Shown here one piece after another: positions 23,701 to 29,545 of a DNA stretch of 29,545 bases (positions within the stretch are counted from its first letter, which is position 1; every line of letters starts with the position of its first letter). The notes beneath the pieces are model-generated. The model searched no databases. It was not told the DNA's origin and saw only the letters and a program-made list of their open reading frames with translations. This DNA is from Granulicella sp. GTDB lineage: Bacteria; Acidobacteriota; Terriglobia; Terriglobales; Acidobacteriaceae. Location of the stretch: contig PKWK01000289.1 of NCBI GenBank assembly GCA_003133205.1, forward strand, positions 1-29,545, read 5' to 3'. The position numbers and the translations under genes are program-made.

Positions 23701-24472
23701 GACCACGCTGAACTTGCGGGCTTCGCACGGGTTGACGTTCATGGCCAACTACACCTGGTCGCGGTCGATCGACGACGGCGGCACCTTCCGCTCTGGCTAT
23801 GCGCTTCCGGCCGGGACGATTGACACCGCTCCGAACGCTTCGTATTCACAGGATCGCATTGAGCGCAGCATCTCCACATCCAATCAGCCGCAGCACATTG
23901 TTGTGACCGGCGTGTGGGCCCTGCCGATCGGTGTGAGCGTTCTGAACAGCAACGCTGTGGAGCGGGCAATTCTTGGAGGCTTCAAGTTCTCCGAAACGTT
24001 CCAGGCGTACTCCGGCTCGCCGCTTGCCATAACCGGCTCCAGTTGCCAGACCAATCCCGCGCAGAGCACCTGCGAACCATCTTTGAATGCTGCATTCAGC
24101 GGGAACGCGCATATCAATGGCAAGTGGGGGCAAGGATATACCGCTGGCATGAGCACCCCCCCGAGCTACATCAACTCCAGTGCGTTCGCGGTTGCTCCGG
24201 CCTATAAGTTTGGCAACTCACCGCGCACGGCTCCCTATAACCTGAGCGGTCCGGGCAACTACGATCTGGACATCGCCCTGGTTCGCAGCTTCCCGCTGCA
24301 CATCACGGAGGCAACCAAACTCAACTTCCGCGCCGAGATGTACAACGTCACCAACCACACCAAGTTCAATGTGGCCAGCGTGGCCTACGGCAATGGGAGC
24401 TTTGGGCAGGTCACCAACGATCCAACGGCGACTCGCAAGGCGGTACAGCTCTCGGCTCGTATCGATTTCTGA
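20714..24472 (+). CDS. TonB-dependent receptor, Oar-like, with carboxypeptidase-regulatory N-terminal domain (receptor 1)
   Basis: This 1252-residue outer-membrane protein has a signal peptide (residues 1-32, ARA-Q). A CarboxypepD_reg-like beta-sandwich follows (GEIKGTVKDPTGAVVANATV, then YDLSPLDAGVYTVTV). A plug-like domain follows (about 125-270; QRRATDFAFLMPGVQGN, VYIDGLPF, VDQFQVQTTGYSA), and then a long beta-barrel rich in aromatic strand ends. It finishes in QLSARIDF with the terminal Phe typical of barrel insertion. GAGGTGATGG precedes the ATG as ribosome binding site. Such receptors import large or polymeric nutrients with TonB energy; the ligand is unknown, and the peptidase upstream suggests peptides. 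It is paralogous to the receptor at 25110. Confidence 0.93.
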   Translation: MNVSKYISQRVYGCFLVLLLTVAGIGGSVARAQLSGKGEIKGTVKDPTGAVVANATVTATAVSTGVSVARPTNSSGDYDLSPLDAGVYTVTVVATGFEKQTQTNLQVNALEVMNYNPVLTVGSSTETVTVNTQPPQLETSNATLGSTMEQEMYSALPIEMGAYGSPDQRRATDFAFLMPGVQGNNTNGNPTTNTGVVNGSGSRGAVSDVYIDGLPFVRAGGNGDPRYVWTAMSVDAVDQFQVQTTGYSAIYEGQGIQNYTIKQGGKNYHGSLYEFFRNTALDTWGFFGPVPNPATGLKVKPVEHSNEYGIDLSGPLVPFGKLKEKLFFFGNYNGFVYSSATPTQLTFPTAAQQAGNFAGVISGGIYDPFTEASCAPHNKNPTTGVVGQPCRYEYGFGPPAAGVLGANGLPVATGAKDVIPASEFSAVALKMQAFLPAGIGTALQNNFISPNATGLKNWSTTDRIDYVIGAKDELTLVAAIGRQASSNPVGQTTTGRNVAAIPYNWGQTYAPKTAVGVIEETHIFTPNIVNQFKYGYARYNGPTFDADQLPQYSATTMGITNLPGGAAQGAFPITTFAGTNAPTGWAGTTPSVTVAANYTLLDNLQWVKGRHTLTLGGQSAWMLYNVVNATGGSTPLTLANAVTETAQLNYGFSALANTGASYASFLVGEIDKASLTQYLQQEFGARFRAISPYFQDNWKVTDKLTLDLGVRYDFFPTVTEVHNAGSYFDPTLTNPVTLLKGALQFTGTGANTCNCSTPVANFHKNFGPRLGLAYQVDSKTVIHASYGVMFTHGNAVGGSATSLGTLGYSGGLSASVNGSLLSSAPLTGTNGAMPSFAPPTGSAAGPGYGTGYTTTTGYTSSPLSMGYADPYLGSRAPEYLNWSFGFQHQWTSALTSSIMYVGSEGHFLPADGSNARGYWADQLDPKYLSLGSNLNLTGTALTTYCAANAGICPPSLSVFYVGSGGQSLATLLKPFPFQTVTDSFGYVANSNYHSLQTTLNLRASHGLTFMANYTWSRSIDDGGTFRSGYALPAGTIDTAPNASYSQDRIERSISTSNQPQHIVVTGVWALPIGVSVLNSNAVERAILGGFKFSETFQAYSGSPLAITGSSCQTNPAQSTCEPSLNAAFSGNAHINGKWGQGYTAGMSTPPSYINSSAFAVAPAYKFGNSPRTAPYNLSGPGNYDLDIALVRSFPLHITEATKLNFRAEMYNVTNHTKFNVASVAYGNGSFGQVTNDPTATRKAVQLSARIDF

Positions 24473-24511
24473 CGATGTAGCGATGGACCTGGTTGCGGCG
24501 GGCCGGTCGAG

Positions 24512-24556
24512 GAGCCGGAGCTGCGGCAATGGCTGGACGCGCAGGGCGGGCCTTAG
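24512..24556 (+). pseudogene. Remnant of a second M1 aminopeptidase 3' end
   Basis: The frame here reads EPELRQWLDAQGGP and stops at TAG. The M1 gene ends EPELRRWLDAHGGS and stop. Over 55 bases (20185-20239 versus 24512-24566, including ten bases past the stop) I count eight mismatches. Nothing upstream of 24500 resembles the peptidase, because receptor 1 ends at 24472. It is therefore a fragment of a duplicated peptidase gene, not an expressed ORF. Confidence 0.7.
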
Positions 24557-24662
24557 GCGCTGCTGGGGATGCTGAGTGGTTACCCATTGCGGCGATGGGA
24601 ATGGCTTGCGGAGGCGCGATTGCTGCTGGCCACTGGCTGAGTGACGTACGGCACCAGGTAGC

Positions 24663-24673
24663 AGGTCAGACCT
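24663..24673 (+). promoter_or_regulatory. Distal operator-like palindrome AGGTCAGACCT
   Basis: This is a perfect inverted repeat (AGGTC-A-GACCT), followed by CACACCTCATTCTCCGATGA. It is the counterpart of 20315-20324, at a similar distance behind the peptidase 3' end. Confidence 0.4.
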
Positions 24674-24964
24674 CACACCTCATTCTCCGATGACCCATTG
24701 GGGCGGCTGTGTGGTGCTCTTGCAGGTGGAGAAGCCGTCTCTGGGACTGCCCTGTTTTCGTTGTTCGCGGGTTTCTTTCGCTTTCCTGATGGTCTCGCAT
24801 ATTCCTGAAAATAAGATATTTCTATGATTTTTTGCGGGAGTATCCGGCTCCTTCCGGTCGACCGGTCGGCCGACAATTGGGGAGTGAGTCCGGGGAGAAA
24901 TCGCGAAGGGTAGCGTCGGCTGGTGAAAGGTAAGGCTCCGTGGAAAAACTAATTCCGAAAGTTC

Positions 24965-25021
24965 TTGACAAAGGCATAGCGCCCATAAGAAGCTTCTCTC
25001 CGCATCCCAAGTGGTCTTACC
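24965..25021 (+). promoter_or_regulatory. Probable promoter and proximal operator-like site of receptor 2
   Basis: TTGACA (24965-24970), 19 bases, AAGCTT (24990-24995), CTCC, CATC, then AAGTGGTCTTACC (25009-25021) reproduce the layout before receptor 1. The distance from AAGCTT to the ATG is about 120 bases here and 111 there. Confidence 0.55.
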
Positions 25022-25109
25022 TTTGCGTCTTCTGAATCCGTCTGCCCATGACGGCCTCAGAAAGCATGTCCACGGTTCGGCTCCATTTCATTTGAAGAGG
25101 TAACAAGCT

Positions 25110-28100
25110 ATGTTCGACACCACATCCAAGCCCCTGTCGCGAGCGGCTTCCACGAAGTTCATCGCCAATTTCATCGCAGTTGTGCTGGTCATCGCCGGAC
25201 TTTTCGGAGGCGTGGCGCACGCGCAACTCTCCGGCACGGGAGCCATCGCCGGCACGGTGCAGGATCCCACCGGCGCGGTGGTTCCCAAGGCGACCGTGAC
25301 CGCGACCAACACGTCGACCAATGTTTCGACCGTTCGCACCACGACGGGCGCGGGCGATTACAACATCACGCCGCTGCTCCCCGGGAACTACACGGTGGTT
25401 GTGGCTGCGCCAGGGTTTGAAGGGTATAAGCAGGAGAATGTCACCGTGGACGCGCTGGCGACGGTTTCACTGAATGTGAGGCTGACGGTCGGCAAGGCGA
25501 GCGAGACGGTGACGATTACGTCGGCTCCTCCGGTTATGGAGACGTCGGATGCGACGCTCGGCGGCGTCATGGACAATGAGATGTATTCGAACCTGCCGCT
25601 GCAGATGGGCGGGGGCGTGGCGGGCAAACAGGATCAGCGGCGCGCTACCGACTTTGAGTACCTGATGCCGGGCGTTCAGGGCAATTTCACATCCAACGAC
25701 AACACCTCGAACTCGGGCATCGTGAACGGCAGCGGCCCTTCGGGCGGCGTGTCGGAGATCTATATCGACGGTGTCAACCTGCCGGAAGCGGACCAGGTGG
25801 GCGACCCGCGCTTTACGTGGACGGCCATCGGCGTGGACGCGGTGGAGCAGTTTCAGGTACAGACGGCCGGCGTTTCGGCCCAGTATGGCGGCCAGGGCGT
25901 GCAGAACTATTCGATCAAGAGCGGCGGCAACGCGTATCACGGCTCTTTGTATGAGTACAACCGCAACACCGTCTTTGATGCGTGGAAGTTCACCAGCAAG
26001 GCTCCCACCCTCAATGCCAAAGGTGTATCCGTTCCGGGCGGCATCAAGCCGAGAGAGGTGATGAACGAGTTCGGCATCGTGGTGAGCGGGCCGATTGTCA
26101 AGAACAAGCTCTTCCTATTCGGGAACTATGGCCAGTACCGCTTCCAGCAGGGAGCAACCTATACGGCCATGACGATACCGACCTTGGCCGAGTTGGGCTA
26201 CGACGCGAACGGAAACCCCCAGGCATTCGCGGATTTTAGAGGGTATGCAGCGGCTACAGGCGCCCACATCTATGACCCTGCCACCCAGGCACCGGGGTGT
26301 AACGGCAGTTCCATCCCATGCACCCGGCAGCCAATGTCGTGCAACGGCGTCGTGGACGAGATTTGCGCAAGCCGCATCTCGGCCGCAGCCAAGACCTACA
26401 ACCAGTTCCTGCTGCCCTACGAGGCGATTACCACCCAGACGTCCTTCAACAGTAACCTCGCGTATGGTACACCCATCGGTTTGGCGAACTGGTACTCCAC
26501 CGGCAGCATCGACTATAACGAGAGTTCGAAGAATCAGGTCCGCTTTCTCATCGCGTTTGGCCGCCAGGCAGCCACCGGGTTGAATTCGGCCAGTGGACTC
26601 AACCCTCCGTTCAATGCATCGCAGATCTACAATCCGGTAACCACGGTCGACATCGTGAAGGACACCTGGACGATCACCGCGCACCTGGTGAACCAGGCAG
26701 CTATCGGCTATGGGCGCTACCAGAGCGACTCAGTGACGCCGAATCGCCAGAAGCAGTTTTCCGCAACTGGCGCCGGGATTACCAACATGCCTGCGGGCCA
26801 GTCGTCGGACGGCTTCCCCGCGATTAGCTGGAGCGGCAGTTTCGACAACCCGAGTACGTGGGGCGGATATGCGTGGAACAACAAGATCAACAACACCTAC
26901 ACCATCTCGGATAACCTGCAGTGGGACTTTGGCAAGCACAGCATCACGATCGGCGGGCAGGTGGTCGATCAGCAGTTCAATTTATACAGTGTGGTGTCTC
27001 CCTCCGGGCCGATGGGATTCCAGTTTGCATCGACTCAGACCGGAAACTTCACCGTCCCTACTGCCAGTGGCATCAACTCCGCCACGGGCTACGCGGTCGC
27101 CAGCTATATGATCGGCGCCGTCAACTCCAGCTCCACGACTGCCAACTCTCCGGGGCTGGGCACGCGCTGGCTGGATCCGTCCTTCTGGGTGGAAGACGAC
27201 TTCAAGGTAAACCAGAGGCTGACGCTTAACCTCGGACTGCGCTGGGACATCTATCCGTCCATCAAAGAGGCGCATAACATCTTCACCTTCCTGAACCCGA
27301 CCGGTGCCAATTCCGTCACGGGCAACAAGGGAACGCTGATGTTTGCCGGAAACGGCGATCCGGCACTCTATTGCAACTGCAAGTCGCCTTCGCCGATTTC
27401 GATGAAGAACTTTGGTCCGCGTATTGGCTTTGCCTACTCGGTGAATCCAAAGACAGTGGTTCGCGCCAGCTATAACGTGAACATTGCGCGCGGCGATTGG
27501 ACCAGCGGAAGCCAGAGCGGCTCCCCTGCAACGCTGGGCCTCACCCCCGGGGCTTCGGCTCCGGCTGGGCTCAGCAGCGCTCCCGCCTTCTATTGGGACA
27601 ACACCGCATGTACGGCTGGGGTGGCTGACAGCGTTGCCTGCGGTTGGACTGGGTCGGTTGTGGCGCCAGCACCGCCCGCGGGGGGCACCAGCCTGGCCGA
27701 GTATGGCACTGGCAATACCGTCGCGCTTGGCCTTCCTGCGACGGGGTCAACATCCCTGACGTACTTCGATCCGTACCGCGGGTCTCGTACTCCGCAGTAC
27801 GAGAACTGGAGCTTTGGAATCCAGCGTCAGCTCACCAAGGACATGTCTATTACGGTCAGTTACGTAGGCAGCCAGGGCCACTTCATCAAGGGCGGTTATG
27901 CAAACCCGGCGAGGACCAACAAACTGACGACCAACTTTGCCGCGCTCGCCGGCTACAACCTGAACGGAGCCAACGTGACAGCATGCGGCCCGACCACCTG
28001 CGGATTCGGGACGGGCAATACCGACCTGCTCGCGGCAAAGTTCTCGACCAATGCATTAAACGGTGTAACCGGTCTCGGCTTCACGCCTCCTAACCCCTAC

Positions 28101-29057
28101 CCCGTCACGACGGGCTCTGGTTCCTACCTCACCTCCCTAGGAGTTACCGGGTACTTCACCGCATTTCCCCAGTTCGCTGGGGTAAGCGATACCACCGGCT
28201 TCAATGGGAACACGAACTACCATGCACTCCAGATGACGGTGCGGCAACGCACAGCTCACGGTCTGGATTTCATGCTGAACTACACCTATTCGAAGTCGAT
28301 GGATGACCTCGGAACGTTCCGGCTGAACGACAATGCTCGTCTGGATCGGTCGATTTCGGTGACCAGCCAGCCGCAGAACCTCACCGGCACCGCAGTGTAC
28401 AAACTACCCTTCGGCCACGGCAAGATTGGTGGAGATAACTTCCTGGTAAATGCGATTGGTGGCGGGTGGAGTCTCTCCGGCATCTTCTCCTATCACTCCG
28501 GCAGTCCGCTGGTCGCAACCGGTTCGGGCTGCGGTAGCGCACCGTTAGGACAGTGCATGCCCTCGATCGTACCGGGCGTGGCTGCTCGCACGGGTTCGTT
28601 CGGCAGCAATGTCGTCGCTAACCCCGCGGCGTCCAACTACTACGCAAAGGTCCCGTACCTCAACACGGCTGCATTCAGCGTCAACCAGCCGGGAACGGAT
28701 CCGTCGCTGAACGGGGGTACCGCGGCTACCGCCGTCGGTAAGAGCGTGACCAACGCCACTGGCACGATCAACTACGTCGGCAACGGTACGGCACTCTATG
28801 TTCCTGGCAATGCCGCTCGCGTCGGCGCAGACAACGTGTGGAGCATGGGCTACTACGACCTGGATCTCGGCGTGAAGCAGACCTTTAAAATCTGGGAGAA
28901 CGTGAATATCCAGGTTGAAGCCGACTTGCTGAATGCAACCAACCACGTGGTCTGGGGCTCGATCAACGGCGGTGTCGGCGGCAGCAGCTACGGCTTTGTT
29001 GGCTCGCTGGCGAGTCAGCCGCGCGATGCGCAGTTGTCCGGACGCATCAACTGGTAA
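25110..29057 (+). CDS. TonB-dependent receptor, Oar-like, with carboxypeptidase-regulatory N-terminal domain (receptor 2)
   Basis: This 1315-residue outer-membrane protein has the same architecture as receptor 1: signal peptide (1-38, AHA-Q), CarboxypepD_reg-like domain (GAIAGTVQDPTGAVVPKATV), plug region (QRRATDFEYLMPGVQGNF; IYIDGVNLPEADQ; VEQFQVQTAGVSAQYGGQG), then a long barrel ending QLSGRINW with terminal Trp. A cysteine-bearing loop near residues 390-425 (PGCNGSSIPCTRQPMSCNG) is longer than the corresponding part of receptor 1. AGAGG lies about ten bases before the ATG. A strong terminator follows the stop, so it is the last gene of this unit. The ligand is unknown. Confidence 0.93.
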   Translation: MFDTTSKPLSRAASTKFIANFIAVVLVIAGLFGGVAHAQLSGTGAIAGTVQDPTGAVVPKATVTATNTSTNVSTVRTTTGAGDYNITPLLPGNYTVVVAAPGFEGYKQENVTVDALATVSLNVRLTVGKASETVTITSAPPVMETSDATLGGVMDNEMYSNLPLQMGGGVAGKQDQRRATDFEYLMPGVQGNFTSNDNTSNSGIVNGSGPSGGVSEIYIDGVNLPEADQVGDPRFTWTAIGVDAVEQFQVQTAGVSAQYGGQGVQNYSIKSGGNAYHGSLYEYNRNTVFDAWKFTSKAPTLNAKGVSVPGGIKPREVMNEFGIVVSGPIVKNKLFLFGNYGQYRFQQGATYTAMTIPTLAELGYDANGNPQAFADFRGYAAATGAHIYDPATQAPGCNGSSIPCTRQPMSCNGVVDEICASRISAAAKTYNQFLLPYEAITTQTSFNSNLAYGTPIGLANWYSTGSIDYNESSKNQVRFLIAFGRQAATGLNSASGLNPPFNASQIYNPVTTVDIVKDTWTITAHLVNQAAIGYGRYQSDSVTPNRQKQFSATGAGITNMPAGQSSDGFPAISWSGSFDNPSTWGGYAWNNKINNTYTISDNLQWDFGKHSITIGGQVVDQQFNLYSVVSPSGPMGFQFASTQTGNFTVPTASGINSATGYAVASYMIGAVNSSSTTANSPGLGTRWLDPSFWVEDDFKVNQRLTLNLGLRWDIYPSIKEAHNIFTFLNPTGANSVTGNKGTLMFAGNGDPALYCNCKSPSPISMKNFGPRIGFAYSVNPKTVVRASYNVNIARGDWTSGSQSGSPATLGLTPGASAPAGLSSAPAFYWDNTACTAGVADSVACGWTGSVVAPAPPAGGTSLAEYGTGNTVALGLPATGSTSLTYFDPYRGSRTPQYENWSFGIQRQLTKDMSITVSYVGSQGHFIKGGYANPARTNKLTTNFAALAGYNLNGANVTACGPTTCGFGTGNTDLLAAKFSTNALNGVTGLGFTPPNPYPVTTGSGSYLTSLGVTGYFTAFPQFAGVSDTTGFNGNTNYHALQMTVRQRTAHGLDFMLNYTYSKSMDDLGTFRLNDNARLDRSISVTSQPQNLTGTAVYKLPFGHGKIGGDNFLVNAIGGGWSLSGIFSYHSGSPLVATGSGCGSAPLGQCMPSIVPGVAARTGSFGSNVVANPAASNYYAKVPYLNTAAFSVNQPGTDPSLNGGTAATAVGKSVTNATGTINYVGNGTALYVPGNAARVGADNVWSMGYYDLDLGVKQTFKIWENVNIQVEADLLNATNHVVWGSINGGVGGSSYGFVGSLASQPRDAQLSGRINW

Positions 29058-29087
29058 CTTCGATCGATTAGGACCGAACAAAACCGG

Positions 29088-29125
29088 CCGCCGCCTTGCA
29101 GCAATGCAGGCGGCGGTTTTGTTTT
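29088..29125 (+). terminator. Rho-independent terminator after receptor 2
   Basis: CCGCCGCC (29088-29095) pairs with GGCGGCGG (29109-29116). The stem continues as TGCA/TGCA over a one-base bulge and closes with a GCAA loop. TTTTGTTTT follows at 29117-29125. It lies 31 bases past the stop codon and between convergent genes, and A-runs on its left side may let it work for both. Confidence 0.9.
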
Positions 29126-29179
29126 GATGCCGCACAATCTCGTGATTGAGGTGTCGGGATCTCTGGAGAACGGCTTCCG

Positions 29180-29545
29180 CTACCTGGCGGTCTTCTTCGT
29201 TTTCCGGGAATTGCGATTGGCGGACTTGGCGGGTTTGCGCGGCTTCGCAGCGAGTGGCGCGGCGGCGCGGGGCTTTGCGGCGGACTTGGCGTCCGGCTTG
29301 GTGCTGGGCTTGGCGTGGCGGCGGGAGTGGGTCAGAGCCTCCCAGTCGCGGTCGGTCTGGTCGGCGTAGTCGGCGGCGAATTTAGCGATGGCCGAGTCGA
29401 AGCGGTCGGATGTGCCGATGTAGCCGGCGATGCTGCCGGGGTCGCCTGCGCGGGCGTGGCCGCGGGCGAGCGTCTCGCCGCAGACGATGGCGTATTCGAG
29501 CAGCCCGGCGGACTTCAGATCGTTGCTTGCGATGGCGGCCTTGTG
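29180..29545 (-). CDS. DUF2252 family protein, C-terminal part (5' end outside window)
   Basis: The minus-strand frame is open to the window edge and stops at TAG (29180-29182), giving 121 residues. The first ~75 (CGETLARGHARAGDPGSIAG, YIGTSDRFDSAIAKFAADYA, DQTDRDWEAL) match the C-terminal end of DUF2252 proteins, a kinase-like-fold family of unknown function. The last ~45 residues are an unusual Lys/Arg/Ala/Pro tail (TKPDAKSAAKPRAAAPLAAK, then KTKKTAR). No start can be seen. Confidence 0.8.
   Translation of the reverse strand, partial: HKAAIASNDLKSAGLLEYAIVCGETLARGHARAGDPGSIAGYIGTSDRFDSAIAKFAADYADQTDRDWEALTHSRRHAKPSTKPDAKSAAKPRAAAPLAAKPRKPAKSANRNSRKTKKTAR

Larger units (their letters stand above)
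24473..25109 (+). other. Intergenic region upstream of receptor 2
   Basis: These 637 bases hold the M1 remnant, two operator-like sites, a perfect palindrome CCGGTCGACCGG (24854-24865) and a promoter block. No intact gene is supported. An AT-rich patch lies near 24805-24835. Confidence 0.6.

Noticed and set aside
1..29545. CRISPR arrays, tRNA or rRNA genes, insertion sequences with transposase, prophage genes
   Set aside because: No regularly spaced direct repeats with spacers, no tRNA-like cloverleaf or rRNA segments noticed, and no transposase, integrase or phage structural protein among the translations.

Overview
The window looks like chromosomal DNA of a Terriglobia-type acidobacterium. 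The evidence is GC-rich coding sequence, a secreted protein of the VWFA-related acidobacterial family, two very large Oar-like TonB-dependent receptors with a carboxypeptidase-regulatory N-terminal domain, and many small hairpin and interspersed repeats between genes. All family calls come from reading the translations by eye; no database search was possible.

Layout. (1) 2-1222: the 3' part of a GH15 glucoamylase. (2) 1277-1805: a DinJ/YafQ-type toxin-antitoxin pair whose toxin has Arg where YafQ has a catalytic His. (3) 1877-4112: a tightly overlapping phospholipid operon (CDP-alcohol phosphatidyltransferase, diacylglycerol/lipid kinase, CdsA). (4) 4206-4430: a small hypothetical gene. (5) 4711-13080: a co-directional sugar-phosphate cluster with tkt, a 47-aa acidic ORF, rpiA, an SDR oxidoreductase, zwf, pgl, glk and a methyltransferase. 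With the upstream glucoamylase it describes glucose release, phosphorylation and entry into the pentose phosphate pathway; gnd and edd/eda are not in view. (6) 13131-13708, minus strand: a zinc-ribbon gene coupled by an ATGA overlap to a 38-codon ORF that looks like the stump of an SPFH-family gene. (7) 13709-14831: about 1.1 kb with no convincing gene, rich in hairpins and dispersed repeats. (8) 14832-17397, minus strand: the VWFA-related protein and a DUF3788-like protein. (9) 17500-29057, plus strand: a secreted M1 aminopeptidase, a TonB-dependent receptor, a remnant of a second M1 peptidase 3' end, and a second TonB-dependent receptor ending in a strong terminator. (10) 29180-29545, minus strand: the C-terminus of a DUF2252 protein.

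The most interesting signals are: (a) an intergenic-type repeat pair read in frame inside the M1 aminopeptidase; (b) evidence that a peptidase-receptor unit was duplicated and the second peptidase lost except for its last codons; (c) a conserved upstream region before both receptors, with a TTGACA box and paired GGTC-N-N-ACC palindromic sites resembling GntR/FadR-type operators; and (d) the SPFH stump coupled to an intact zinc-ribbon gene. I did not find a clearly new multi-gene system. The receptor/peptidase region with its shared operators is the best candidate for something undescribed.
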